Shown: positions 1-7,594, numbered from the stretch's first letter. The stretch: DNA of 64,000 bases from JALHFZ01 sp963674625 (GCA_963674625.2 CAXXXO010000004.1:1302001-1366000); one strand, 5' to 3'. The notes: generated by a model from the letters alone, not told the origin. Made by a program: numbers and translations.

Positions 1-1
1 C

Positions 2-613
2 TTCCTTGACGAAAAGACGGCTGAGCGTTGGATGGCTCTCCCCCTGGGAGCTGTTATCCGGGAGGATATCCTTCTGCGGAACGATCGGGGGTCCTTCTTC
101 CGGGCGAAGATCGGCACCCTTATGCCCCTCATCGGAACGGGTATCGGCTTCTCAAGGGTGATCGTCCCCGTGCGAGGGGAGGACGGAATAATAAAAGAAG
201 AAACCGTCTCTGTCAGCTCTGAGGCCGTGGCGCCCCTTCCTCTTTCGGCGACCCCCTGGGCAATCGCCTCCCTTGCGGAGCAGTTTACGGGCGAGCCCTA
301 CGGATGGGGAGGATATCTCGGCAACAGGGACTGCAGCGCCGCCATGAGGGATCTTCTTCTTCCCTTCGGGCTCTGGCTTCCCCGGAATTCCCGGGCCCAG
401 ATGGAAACCGGAAGGTCCCTGTCCCTGGAAGGCCTGTCGCCGGAGGAGAAGAAGGAACGCATTAAGGATCTGGGAATACCTTTTATGACCCTTCTCGGAA
501 TGCCTGGGCACGTCATGCTCTACGCGGGCATCTGGCGGGGGGAACCCGTGGTCCTCCATAATTTCTGGGGAATCCGGACTGAGATTGAACGGAAAGGAGG
601 GGGCGCCATGTGA
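2..613 (+). CDS. NlpC/P60-family (C40) cell-wall endopeptidase, 5' partial
   Basis: The reading frame is open from the first bases, so the N-terminus lies outside the window. The visible part starts with an SH3-like stretch and continues into an NlpC/P60 domain. The nucleophile is probably the Cys in NRDCSAAM, the catalytic His lies in GHVMLYAG, and a second conserved His is in VVLHNFWG. Proteins of this family hydrolyse peptide links in murein stem peptides in the periplasm. The frame stops at 611-613 just after a run of five G; sequence that looks like the natural C-terminus continues in another frame to 738 (see next entry). Family assignment is firm; the exact peptide specificity cannot be told. 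Confidence 0.85.
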   Translation, partial: FLDEKTAERWMALPLGAVIREDILLRNDRGSFFRAKIGTLMPLIGTGIGFSRVIVPVRGEDGIIKEETVSVSSEAVAPLPLSATPWAIASLAEQFTGEPYGWGGYLGNRDCSAAMRDLLLPFGLWLPRNSRAQMETGRSLSLEGLSPEEKKERIKDLGIPFMTLLGMPGHVMLYAGIWRGEPVVLHNFWGIRTEIERKGGGAM

Positions 614-738
614 TCGGAAAATGCGTGATTTCCACACTTGAAGTCGGAGCGGACCTTCCGGGCCATCAAGAGAAGGGACTGCTCATCAACCGATTGAACC
701 GGATGGCCTTCCCGGGGCAGCAGAAAGAAATTCAATAG
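599..738 (+). other. Out-of-frame continuation of the NlpC/P60 gene (frameshift at a G run)
   Basis: Directly after the stop at 611-613, the frame one step over reads GRHVIGKCVISTLEVGADLP from about 601 and stays open to a TAG at 736-738. This is what one would expect for the C-terminal tail of an SH3/NlpC-P60 protein (my judgement from family memory). Adding a single G to the five-G run at 599-603 joins the two frames without loss. It is therefore either a 1-nt deletion (mutation or assembly error) or a slippage site. The downstream gene's ribosome binding site begins at 741. Confidence 0.7.
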
Positions 739-755
739 AAAAGGAGATGGTGCCA

Positions 756-1625
756 ATGCTGAAGTCGCTTCGGGTCACGGTACTTGCGGAGGATACGGTT
801 CCCTATGAAAGCCCTCTTCTCGGGCAGCACGGGGTGTCCTTCTGGCTGGAGGCGGAGGGGGAGGAGGGACAGTCGTCGAAGATCCTCGTCGACGTGGGGC
901 AGAACCCCGACGCCCTCCTCTACAACATCGAAAAGCTTGCCATACCTCTCGATAAAACCGATGCCGTGGTCATCACCCACTGCCACTACGACCATACTCA
1001 GGGACTGACCAAGATACTGAAGACCATCGGCAAAAAAGACCTTCCGGTCATCGCCCATCCGGCCCTCTTTCGGCCCAATTTCATCACGGCCCCCTTCTTC
1101 CGCCACGTAGGCGTTATGGACGGAGATGACCCCCGGAGCCTTCGGGATGCGGGAGCGCAGCTGATTCTCGTCTCGGAACCACTTCAGCTTATGCCCGGCC
1201 TCGTCACCACCGGGGAGGTCCCCCGGAAGACGGATTTCGAGGAGGTGGGGATCAGCCTTTACACTCTCGATTCCGAAGGCAAGGCGGTGCCTGATCTCAT
1301 GCCCGACGACCTCTCCCTGGTAGCGAGGGTGGAGGGGGTGGGGGCCGTTGTCGTCACTGGATGCAGCCACGCCGGGATTATCAACATCCTGCGCCATTCT
1401 CTCAAAGAGGGGGAGCATCTCGAAGCCGTTCTCGGCGGACTTCATCTCGTGGAGGCTTCGGACGAGCGGATCAAAAAGACCGCTGAAGCCCTCGGAGATT
1501 TTTCTCCATCCCTCGTGGCCGCCGGCCATTGCACGGGGCTGCGGGCCCAGTGCGCTTTCATGGGAATTTTCGGAGACCGGTTTGCCTCCATGGGGTCGGG
1601 CAGGGTTTTCACCTTTACCAAATAA
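756..1625 (+). CDS. Metallo-beta-lactamase-fold hydrolase
   Basis: The 289-residue product carries the metal-binding signature THCHYDH around residue 77 (HxHxDH), a later GCSHAGI motif and a C-terminal AAGHCTG His. This combination is typical of the MBL group annotated as 7,8-dihydropterin-6-yl-methyl-4-(beta-D-ribofuranosyl)aminobenzene 5'-phosphate synthase-like, cytoplasmic binuclear metal hydrolases of mostly unknown substrate. AAGGAG at 741-746 touches an ATG at 747, so I start at the in-frame ATG 756, nine bases further on. It lies 17 nt behind the frameshifted NlpC/P60 gene and may be cotranscribed with it. The fold is certain; the substrate is not. Confidence 0.85.
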   Translation: MLKSLRVTVLAEDTVPYESPLLGQHGVSFWLEAEGEEGQSSKILVDVGQNPDALLYNIEKLAIPLDKTDAVVITHCHYDHTQGLTKILKTIGKKDLPVIAHPALFRPNFITAPFFRHVGVMDGDDPRSLRDAGAQLILVSEPLQLMPGLVTTGEVPRKTDFEEVGISLYTLDSEGKAVPDLMPDDLSLVARVEGVGAVVVTGCSHAGIINILRHSLKEGEHLEAVLGGLHLVEASDERIKKTAEALGDFSPSLVAAGHCTGLRAQCAFMGIFGDRFASMGSGRVFTFTK

Positions 1626-1931
1626 GCACGGGAAATAAAACCCCGAACTCAAAAAGAGCCCCCTTCTTCTGCTGCCGCAGGTCATCCCCCGGCTTTTTAC
1701 TGAAGGTTTTATTCCATCTTTTCCTATTATGATATTATCAGAGGGGAATCAGGGAGGCGATATTCTTGGTGTGTCGCCGACCAGGAAATTGCTGCGGGCA
1801 GGAGGAGTCGCGTTGAAAAATAATGGAAACATCCCGAAGGATTTTGCTCATGAGAAAAGAGCGAATGAGCCTGCACAGGCTTGCCCCCTCTCTCTTGCAG
1901 AACCCGCCTCCATGAAAGGAAGGCGGCCCTG
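1626..1931. other. Gene-free interval
   Basis: About 300 bases between the MBL hydrolase and the prenyltransferase. An AT-rich patch around 1705-1740 with a TATTAT hexamer could hold a promoter for the next gene, but no convincing -35 partner was found. A weak 6-bp stem (GCTCAT/ATGAGC, about 1847-1872) was seen. The short open frames here have no recognisable coding character. Confidence 0.4.
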
Positions 1932-2606
1932 ATGGAACTTCCCAAATTTAAAAGGCTGCCGAAGCATGTGGCCTTCATCCCTGACGGCAACCGCCGATGG
2001 GCCAAGAACAGGGGGATGCGCAAGGAAGAAGGGTACGCTTACGGCCTCGAGCCTGGGCTTGAACTCTACTTTCTCTGCCGGGACCTGGGAATCGAGGAGA
2101 TTTCGGTCTACGGGTTCACCAGCGACAACACCAAGCGTCCTCCCGAACAGACCGAGGCATTCCGGAAAGCCTGCGTGGAGGCGGTGCACATTCTGTCGAA
2201 GTATGACGCTGCCCTGCTCGTCGTGGGCAACGACACTTCCCCCCTCTTCCCTCCCGAGCTGAAGTCCTACCGGACACGGCAGACCCTCGGCAGGGGGGGC
2301 ATCAAGGTCAATTTTCTCGTCAACTACGACTGGCTCTGGGACCTGAGCAGGGCTGCTGCGGAAGTGGACGGAAGTGCTGGAGGGGTCCGCAAGGCCTTTC
2401 TGGAGGGTATCGGTTCATCGGAGGTCTCGCGGATCGATCTCGTGGTCCGGTGGGGAGGGCGCAGGCGGCTGAGCGGCCTTCTGCCCGTTCAGTCGGTCTA
2501 CGCCGACTTCTACGTGGTGGATGACTATTGGCCCGATTACAGGGCGGAACATTTCTTCGACGCCCTGCGGTGGTACGAGTCCCAGGATATAACCCTGGGA
2601 GGGTAA
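1932..2606 (+). CDS. uppS: cis-Prenyltransferase (undecaprenyl diphosphate synthase family)
   Basis: The 224-residue protein begins with the family signature FIPDGNRRWAK (residues about 16-26), where the Asp binds Mg-diphosphate. It continues with ISVYGFTSDNTKRP and has a C-terminal region VVRWGGRRRLSG...YADFYVVDDYWPDY, matching the diphosphate-binding Arg region and the DxxWPD element of the family. These enzymes extend farnesyl diphosphate with isopentenyl diphosphate in cis geometry; in most bacteria the product is the undecaprenyl carrier for murein synthesis. The C-terminal motif is less canonical than in housekeeping UppS (WGG in place of the usual SGG/SGE), and cdsA or dxr is not adjacent, so this could be a second, specialised cis-prenyltransferase. 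The start is the ATG behind GAAAGGAAGG. Confidence 0.8.
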   Translation: MELPKFKRLPKHVAFIPDGNRRWAKNRGMRKEEGYAYGLEPGLELYFLCRDLGIEEISVYGFTSDNTKRPPEQTEAFRKACVEAVHILSKYDAALLVVGNDTSPLFPPELKSYRTRQTLGRGGIKVNFLVNYDWLWDLSRAAAEVDGSAGGVRKAFLEGIGSSEVSRIDLVVRWGGRRRLSGLLPVQSVYADFYVVDDYWPDYRAEHFFDALRWYESQDITLGG

Positions 2607-2620
2607 CGACGAGAACCAGA

Positions 2621-3184
2621 TCAGGAAGGGATTTCTCCTGCCGCGCCCCTTCTCCCCTTGCGGCATCGCCGTCCTCTGCATTGCCCCAGTCTCCCGAAGG
2701 GACCCCCTGCAGCAGGGGCCGTGTCATCTTTCCGAAGGATTTCCCGGCACTCGCCGCACAGTCCGGCGATGGAAAGGGACTGAGGAAGCAGCTCGAGCCC
2801 CGACTCGGCAAGCCATTCCTCAAGAAGGGTTTTTTTCTCCTCGTCCCCCGCAAGGGGAAAGAGAGCACCGCAGTGGCGGCAGAAGGCCGTCAAGGACAAT
2901 TTTTGCTTCGGCATCTCGAGGCGGAACTCCCCTTCATTGAGATAGAGAACGTTCAGCAGCCCCATTTCCCCGAGAAGATTGATGGTGCGATAGACAGTGG
3001 CGATCCCGATGGACGGATCCACGTCCCGGGTCTTCGCCCAGATATCCTGGACTGTGATGGGTTCTCCCAGGCTTTCGGCGAAGATCCGGAAAAGGGTCTC
3101 CCGTTGAGGAGTGACCCGGAGGCCGCTCTCCCTCAGTTTTTCAAGGAATCCCGCTGCAGCGGTGATGGTTTCATGTTTTTCCAT
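2621..3184 (-). CDS. Fur-family metal-responsive repressor
   Basis: The 187-residue protein has the Fur winged-helix N-terminus (LRVTPQRETLFRIF, then SIGIATVYRTINLL) and two CxxC pairs (CRHCG and CGEC) that form the structural zinc site. The tail after the second CxxC is longer than usual and rich in Gly and Arg. I start at the ATG with GGAGGG seven bases upstream; an upstream in-frame extension lacks a ribosome binding site. The gene faces the NifX/MinD operon across an intergenic region holding a Fur-box-like sequence, so it probably controls that operon and perhaps itself. Whether it senses iron, zinc or peroxide cannot be decided. Confidence 0.88.
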   Translation of the reverse strand: MEKHETITAAAGFLEKLRESGLRVTPQRETLFRIFAESLGEPITVQDIWAKTRDVDPSIGIATVYRTINLLGEMGLLNVLYLNEGEFRLEMPKQKLSLTAFCRHCGALFPLAGDEEKKTLLEEWLAESGLELLPQSLSIAGLCGECREILRKDDTAPAAGGPFGRLGQCRGRRCRKGRRGAAGEIPS

Positions 3185-3216
3185 TGGTTCCCTCCATTGA
3201 ATAGAACATTGCTCCC

Positions 3217-3246
3217 TTGACATAATGCCACAAAAGGGTGTAATAT
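3217..3246 (+). promoter_or_regulatory. Near-consensus sigma70 promoter of the NifX/MinD operon
   Basis: TTGACA at 3217-3222, an 18-base spacer, and TAATAT at 3241-3246. The first operon gene begins 40 bases further on, behind a strong AAGGAGG. Confidence 0.75.
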
Positions 3247-3265
3247 GCAAATGATAATCAATATC
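3247..3265. promoter_or_regulatory. Fur-box-like operator
   Basis: The 19 bases match the classical enterobacterial Fur consensus GATAATGATAATCATTATC at 16 of 19 positions, with an uninterrupted AATGATAATCA core. The site begins immediately after the -10 hexamer, so bound repressor would cover the transcription start. The adjacent divergent Fur-family gene makes it the obvious candidate regulator. Confidence 0.7.
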
Positions 3266-3285
3266 AATAAAAGGAGGAAATGCAG

Positions 3286-3540
3286 ATGCCTGGAAGAAAT
3301 GGAACGGGACCCGCCGGACAGGGACCCATGACCGGCTGGGGAAGAGGAATGTGCGGCGGCGGATACGGACGGGGACGGTGCTTCCCCCGGTTCGGCAGAG
3401 GAATGGGATTTGGCGGCGTATTTGCCGGGCCTGTGACCCGCGAGAGTGAAGAAGAATTTCTCCGCAGGGAGCTTGAAATAACTGAGGCGAGAGCCGCCGA
3501 ACTCAAGGCTCGGCTCGGAAGAGGGGAATCGGCAGAATGA
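3286..3540 (+). CDS. DUF5320 small Gly/Arg-rich protein
   Basis: The 84-residue product opens with MPGRNGTGPAGQGPMTGWGR, the usual start of DUF5320 proteins, continues with a Gly/Arg/Cys-rich stretch, and ends in a short charged helix (about residues 50-80) likely to form a coiled coil. Function is unknown; members typically sit next to NifX/NifB-domain and MinD-ferredoxin genes, as here. I chose ATG 3286, eight bases after GGAGG, over ATG 3280, which is only two bases away. The stop overlaps the next start by four bases. Confidence 0.8.
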   Translation: MPGRNGTGPAGQGPMTGWGRGMCGGGYGRGRCFPRFGRGMGFGGVFAGPVTRESEEEFLRRELEITEARAAELKARLGRGESAE

Positions 3541-3893
3541 CCCGAGCAGCCATCGCCATGGACGGGAAGGTCGTCTCCGAGCACTTCGGCAAGACGAAAT
3601 CGTTCCTCTTCGTCAACTATGAAGGGGACCACCTTCTCTCCAGAGAGGTCATTGCCGCCCCCACGGAAGAGCATGTCCCCGGTCTTTTTCCAAAATGGAT
3701 CAAGGAGATGGGGGCCGACAGGGTCGTCGCCGGCGGCATGGGATCCCAGGCCAAGAGATTTTTCGAATCCCTCGGCATTTCGGTGCTCACAGTGCCCTCC
3801 ATGGATGTGGAGGAGGGCGTGAAGGCACTCCTTTCAGGAAGTCTTTCCACAGTGGAGACCGAATGCGGACACGATTCCGACTGTAAAAAATGA
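3537..3893 (+). CDS. NifX/NifB-domain (dinitrogenase FeMo-cofactor biosynthesis family) protein
   Basis: This 118-residue single-domain protein has the family pattern: a beta-strand start with IAMDGKVVSEHFGKTKSFLFV, a central ADRVVAGGMGSQAKRFFESLGI, and a Cys-containing tail (CGHDSDCKK). NifX-type domains bind Fe-S or Fe-Mo cluster precursors. No nif genes are present, and stand-alone members are common in non-fixing anaerobes beside MinD-type ATPases. It overlaps both neighbours by four bases, so the operon is tightly coupled. A role in Fe-S cluster handling is inference from family and Fur-type control. Confidence 0.85.
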   Translation: MTRAAIAMDGKVVSEHFGKTKSFLFVNYEGDHLLSREVIAAPTEEHVPGLFPKWIKEMGADRVVAGGMGSQAKRFFESLGISVLTVPSMDVEEGVKALLSGSLSTVETECGHDSDCKK

Positions 3894-4732
3894 AGATAGC
3901 TGTCGCAAGCGGAAAGGGAGGAACAGGCAAGACCAGTGTTGCCTCCTCCCTTTTTCTTGCCCGCCCGGGAACGCTGGGGCTTGATCTCGACGTGGAGGAG
4001 CCCAATCTCGGAATCCTCCTCGGATACCCTGAGATGGAGGTCCGGCCGGTATACCTTCCCGTGGCGGTCATTGACGACAATATCTGCACCGGGTGCGGAC
4101 TCTGCGCCCGGGAATGCGCCTATGGCGCCATCGCCTGGTTCGGCTCCGGAACCCCTGTCATCAATGAAACCCTGTGCCGGGGGTGCGGCCTCTGTCCCCT
4201 CATCTGCCCGGTGAAGGCCATAAGAGAGGACAAACGCGAGGTCGGCGAGGTGATGGTCGGCAGTGCAGAGGGAGCTCCCTTCATCGAGGGACGGCTCAGG
4301 GTAGGCTCGATCAACAGCGTCCAGGTGATCGATGCGGCGATCAGGGAGGCATCTGCCTTCGAAAACCCCGACTGGGTTATCGATTGTGCTCCCGGCGCGG
4401 CCTGCCCAGTTGCGGCGGCCCTCCGGGCTGCCGACCTGGCCCTCCTTGTCACCGAGCCCACTCCTTTCGGCCGTTCTGACCTGGAAGGGTTGCTTGAACT
4501 CACCGCGGAGATGGGTATCCCCGCCGCCCTCGTGATCAACAAGACGGGCATGGGGGAGGCTTCCTTTGACGATCTTTGCGAAAGGTACGGGGTGGAGATT
4601 CTTGCCCGGTACCCCTTCAGCCGCTCCCTGGCCGAATCGGGAGCCCGGGGAGAATGCCCCTACCGGGCCGACCCCTCTTGGGCGCGGACCACGGATGCCC
4701 TGTGGAAAACTATCGAAGGGAGACTGTCATGA
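3890..4732 (+). CDS. MinD-like P-loop ATPase with inserted 2x[4Fe-4S] ferredoxin domain (copy 1)
   Basis: The 280-residue protein starts with the deviant Walker A motif SGKGGTGKTS of the MinD/ParA/Mrp class. Between about residues 65 and 105 it carries two ferredoxin cysteine motifs, CTGCGLCARECAYG and CRGCGLCPLICPVK, enough for two 4Fe-4S clusters. The second half resumes the ATPase fold (VIDCAPGAACP, LLVTEPTPFG). Such proteins are found in tandem in many anaerobes and are thought to couple ATP hydrolysis to Fe-S cluster transfer or reduction; no member's role is settled to my knowledge. It is followed by a second copy with a one-codon overlap, and the two may form a heterodimer. Confidence 0.88.
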   Translation: MKIAVASGKGGTGKTSVASSLFLARPGTLGLDLDVEEPNLGILLGYPEMEVRPVYLPVAVIDDNICTGCGLCARECAYGAIAWFGSGTPVINETLCRGCGLCPLICPVKAIREDKREVGEVMVGSAEGAPFIEGRLRVGSINSVQVIDAAIREASAFENPDWVIDCAPGAACPVAAALRAADLALLVTEPTPFGRSDLEGLLELTAEMGIPAALVINKTGMGEASFDDLCERYGVEILARYPFSRSLAESGARGECPYRADPSWARTTDALWKTIEGRLS

Positions 4733-5592
4733 GCCTTCGGGAGATGGTGGTGGTGAGCGGCAAGGGAGGAACGGGGAAAACGACCCTCACGGCCTGCTTC
4801 ACTGCCTTGGCCGGAGAGAAAAAAGTTCTCGCCGACACAGATGTGGATGCCCCGAACCTGGCCCTTCTGCTTCATCCGAAAGAAACGGACCGCCGCCCTT
4901 TCTCCGGCATGGCCGTGGCCTCCGTGGACAAGCAGGCCTGCATCGGCTGCGGCGAATGCGCGGCCTTCTGCCGTTTTTCCGCCATCGCTATGAAGGACGG
5001 AAAGGCAGTGGTCGACGAAGGGTTCTGCGAGGGGTGCAAAGGCTGCCTCCATGTCTGCCCCGTGAAGGCCATTTCGACAAAATTCATCGTCCGGGGCATC
5101 CTGAAAAGGGGAGAGACCTCCTGGGGACCCCTGTGGCATGCCCGCCTCGGCCCGGGAGGAGAGAATTCCGGGGCTCTCGTGGCGCAGATCCGCCAGGAAG
5201 CCAGACAAGAGGCGATCCGGGAGGGAGCGTCCCTTCTGCTCATCGACGGACCTCCGGGGGTGGGGTGTCCCACCGTCTCCTCGGTCACCGGAACGGACTA
5301 TGGAGTTCTCGTCACCGAGCCATCCCGGTCAGCCCTGTCGGATCTCTCCAGGATCATCGAGCTGTTCCGGATTCTCGATGCCCCTTTCGGAATTGTAATC
5401 AACCGGTGGGATCTCTCCCCCGAACTCACGGAAATCATCCGCAGGCGGTGCGACGAAGAGGGCTGGCCCCTGCTGGGAGTTCTTCCCTTCGAGGAAAAGG
5501 CGGCCCGTGCGGTATCGGAGGGGCGTATCCCCGTAGAGGAGATGGGCCCCGAATTGCCCATTCTCTGGCAGAATATCAGAAAAAGGCTATAA
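4729..5592 (+). CDS. MinD-like P-loop ATPase with inserted 2x[4Fe-4S] ferredoxin domain (copy 2)
   Basis: The 287-residue paralogue of the preceding gene has Walker A SGKGGTGKTT at residues about 8-17 and cysteine motifs CIGCGECAAFCRFS and CEGCKGCLHVCPVK around residues 67-110. The ATPase half contains LLIDGPPGVGCP and LVTEPSRSALSD. I start at ATG 4729, whose bases overlap the previous stop TGA, rather than further upstream in the open frame, because the SGKGGTGKT motif then falls near the N-terminus as in the family. It is followed within 25 bases by a second NifX-like gene. Confidence 0.88.
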   Translation: MSLREMVVVSGKGGTGKTTLTACFTALAGEKKVLADTDVDAPNLALLLHPKETDRRPFSGMAVASVDKQACIGCGECAAFCRFSAIAMKDGKAVVDEGFCEGCKGCLHVCPVKAISTKFIVRGILKRGETSWGPLWHARLGPGGENSGALVAQIRQEARQEAIREGASLLLIDGPPGVGCPTVSSVTGTDYGVLVTEPSRSALSDLSRIIELFRILDAPFGIVINRWDLSPELTEIIRRRCDEEGWPLLGVLPFEEKAARAVSEGRIPVEEMGPELPILWQNIRKRL

Positions 5593-5614
5593 CAAAATGA
5601 AGGAGGCTGTTATA

Positions 5615-5953
5615 ATGAAGCGTATAGGAATTCCGTCCACAGGCATAGATGAGACATCACCAGTAGCCGACAGGTTCGCCCGGGCGCCTTATTTTATCGT
5701 TGCCGACGGTGACGGAAAAATTCTCGAGACGGTGGAAAACAAGGCCGGGGATGAGCAGCATGGCGCGGCGTCGAAGGCTCTCATGACCCTCTCCGAAAAA
5801 GGCGTCACCGTTCTTCTCGTTCCCAGAATCGGCCCCAATGCCCTCGGGTTCGTGAAGCAGGCCAACATGGAGGTTTACAGCGCGGAGGGACTGACCGTCC
5901 GGGAGGCGCTGGACAAATATAAAAGCTCCACCCTTGAAAAAATTCACCCTTAA
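5615..5953 (+). CDS. NifX/NifB-domain protein (second copy)
   Basis: The 112-residue protein has the dinitrogenase FeMo-cofactor family fold: MKRIGIPSTGIDETSPVADR, a central VTVLLVPRIGPNALGFVKQA and a short C-terminal helix. It lacks the Cys tail of the first copy. ATG 5615 is eight bases after GGAGG; an upstream in-frame ATG at 5597 overlaps the ribosome binding site and is unlikely. It sits between the second MinD-ferredoxin ATPase and Mrp in the same operon. Confidence 0.83.
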   Translation: MKRIGIPSTGIDETSPVADRFARAPYFIVADGDGKILETVENKAGDEQHGAASKALMTLSEKGVTVLLVPRIGPNALGFVKQANMEVYSAEGLTVREALDKYKSSTLEKIHP

Positions 5954-5980
5954 CCCCAATTAAAGGAGCGGACCCGTCTC

Positions 5981-6748
5981 ATGTCAGCACTACCGCCGAA
6001 AAGCGACCGGAAACAGATCAAAAAAATCTACGCTGTGGGCAGCGGAAAGGGAGGAGTGGGCAAAAGTTCCGTCACGTCCCTTCTCGCAGTTGCGGCGGCC
6101 CGGGAGGGGAAGAAGGTCGGCATCCTTGACGCCGACATCACCGGCCCGTCCATCCCCACCTTTTTCGGTCTCAGCACCTTCCCCTTCGGAAACGCCGAGG
6201 GCATCGAACCGCCTGTGACCAGGACGGGCATCAAGATCATGTCCATGAACCTGCTGCTCGAAGATCCGGCGAAGCCCGTGATCTGGAGGGGCCCCCTTCT
6301 CGGAAGCGCCATCATGCAGTTCTTCAACGAGGTGAAATGGGGAGATCTTGACGTTCTTTTCGTGGACCTTCCTCCCGGAACGGCCGATGCTGTTCTGACG
6401 GCCATGCAGAGCATTCCCATGGACGGATTCCTTCTGGTGACCTCCCCCCAGGAGATCGCCTCCCTCGTGGTGCGCAAGGCTGCCGCCATGGCGGAGATGC
6501 TTGAAGTACCTCTCATGGGGGTCGTGGAAAACATGAGCGCCTTCGTCTGCCCGAGCTGCGGCGCCCGTACGGAGCTTTTCGGCAAAAGCCACTCGCCTGC
6601 CCTGATGGAGGACCTGGGAGTTCCCTTCTGGGGAAGCCTTCCACTCGACCCGAAGATCGCTGAACTGGGCGACGCCGGCAATATCGAGGACTACGAGAAC
6701 GAAGAGATCTTCGGTGTCCTGGAAAAGGGATTGAAGGGCAGGATCTGA
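5981..6748 (+). CDS. mrp: Mrp/NBP35-type Fe-S carrier ATPase
   Basis: The 255-residue protein has the Mrp Walker A GSGKGGVGKSS near residue 20, the switch region DLPPGTADAVLT, and the C-terminal CPSCG pair that bridges a 4Fe-4S cluster at the dimer interface. Proteins of this group (ApbC, NBP35, Ind1) assemble and transfer Fe-S clusters in the cytoplasm. It is the last gene of the Fur-controlled operon, followed by a clear terminator, so the whole unit appears devoted to Fe-S cluster metabolism. Confidence 0.9.
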   Translation: MSALPPKSDRKQIKKIYAVGSGKGGVGKSSVTSLLAVAAAREGKKVGILDADITGPSIPTFFGLSTFPFGNAEGIEPPVTRTGIKIMSMNLLLEDPAKPVIWRGPLLGSAIMQFFNEVKWGDLDVLFVDLPPGTADAVLTAMQSIPMDGFLLVTSPQEIASLVVRKAAAMAEMLEVPLMGVVENMSAFVCPSCGARTELFGKSHSPALMEDLGVPFWGSLPLDPKIAELGDAGNIEDYENEEIFGVLEKGLKGRI

Positions 6749-6773
6749 CAGAAATAATAAGCAAGAATAACTG

Positions 6774-6802
6774 GCGCCTCCCCTTTCGGGAGGCGCTTTT
6801 TT
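6774..6802 (+). terminator. Rho-independent terminator of the NifX/MinD/Mrp operon
   Basis: A perfect 9-bp stem GCGCCTCCC/GGGAGGCGC with a 5-base loop is followed by six T. Confidence 0.92.
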
Positions 6803-6896
6803 AATGATGTTCCCGGTATAAAACTGGCTTTTATTCAGATATCCCTGCGTTGCCAGAGGCATATGAAAAAGCGAAGGGCTTGCAATGGTGTTAAAA

Positions 6897-6918
6897 ATAA
6901 CGCATATTGCGTTATAAT
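6897..6918. promoter_or_regulatory. Palindromic operator overlapping the -10 of the relB promoter
   Basis: Perfect 8-bp inverted repeat ATAACGCA-TAT-TGCGTTAT (6897-6915), overlapping a TATAAT hexamer at 6913-6918. RelB-type antitoxins usually repress their own promoter through such palindromes, so autoregulation is likely. Confidence 0.7.
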
Positions 6919-6941
6919 ATGATCCGAAAGGAGATGAACTT

Positions 6942-7244
6942 ATGACTGCATCCGCTAAATCCACAAAACAATCCGATTTTCGAAGCATCAATGTCAGGAT
7001 GGCTTCACGGGATAAGGAAATGGCTGAAGGTATATTTAAAAAATTGGGATTGACCCCTACAGAGGCTATCCGCCTTTTTTATCGCCAGACCATCAATAGC
7101 CGAGGCATTCCCTTTGAACTCAGCCTTCCGGAGGAGACCCTGGCAGCCATGCGCAAAGCCGAAAACGGCACGGTTGAAGCCCTTTCTCCGGATGAATTGA
7201 AAAGTGAACTCGATGCGATCTATTCAACAGACGGCAACTTTTAA
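6942..7244 (+). CDS. RelB/DinJ-family antitoxin
   Basis: The 100-residue protein has a ribbon-helix-helix-like start, SINVRMASRDKEMAEGIFKK, then LGLTPTEAIRLFYRQTI, the RelB/DinJ signature, and an acidic C-terminus that would wrap the toxin. The ATG lies nine bases behind AAAGGAG. It overlaps the frameshifted yafQ-like toxin gene. If the toxin is truly dead, this antitoxin is an orphan. Confidence 0.88.
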   Translation: MTASAKSTKQSDFRSINVRMASRDKEMAEGIFKKLGLTPTEAIRLFYRQTINSRGIPFELSLPEETLAAMRKAENGTVEALSPDELKSELDAIYSTDGNF

Positions 7245-7499
7245 AAGGGACTTCAAGCGCGAAAAAAATAGGGAATTGCCGCATGATCTCTCAAAGAGAG
7301 GTTCCTGCAGATCGTCTGCGATCTTGCCCAGGACAAGCCCCTGCCGTTCTCCTGTCATGATCACGCCCTCGGAGGAAACTGGCATTTCCACAGGGAATGT
7401 CACATTGCCCCTGACCTTTTGTTGCTTTATTATCTCCCCGATTCAGATACACTTAGCCTGGTCCGTCTCGGCAGCCATGCCGAGATCTTTGGATTTTAA
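7213..7499 (+). pseudogene. YafQ-type mRNA interferase toxin, frameshifted
   Basis: ATG 7213 begins MRSIQQTATFKRDFKR, the usual YafQ start, inside the end of relB. The C-terminal half is intact but in another frame: from about 7287 it reads SLKERFLQIVCDLAQDKPLP and ends VRLGSHAEIFGF with a stop at 7497-7499. The catalytic His of the YafQ family is retained in LGSHAEIF. The frame change lies between 7262 and about 7295, where there is a seven-A run. YafQ cleaves translated mRNA at the ribosome. This copy cannot give a full toxin without frameshifting, unless the indel is a sequence error. Confidence 0.8.
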
Positions 7500-7503
7500 G
7501 GCC

Positions 7504-7533
7504 TTACTCGAACGTCCCCTTGATCATGACCTC
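7504..7533 (-). pseudogene. Remnant of the 3' end of an isoaspartyl-dipeptidase-like gene
   Basis: On the minus strand these 30 bases read EVMIKGTFE followed by a stop, almost the same as the end of the intact iadA gene (EVIVKGTFE, stop at 13461-13463). Nucleotide similarity is high over about 30 bases and then stops abruptly. This looks like the scar of a deleted or rearranged second iadA copy next to the broken toxin. Confidence 0.55.
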
Positions 7534-7594
7534 TCGACTTTGCATTAGGAGCCTTAACGATTGATCCTTTCACACGGTACCGTTTTTTATTAAA

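Noticed and set aside
4566..5600. Long plus-strand frame overlapping MinD copy 2
   Set aside because: It is out of frame with the clear P-loop/ferredoxin protein and has no family features.
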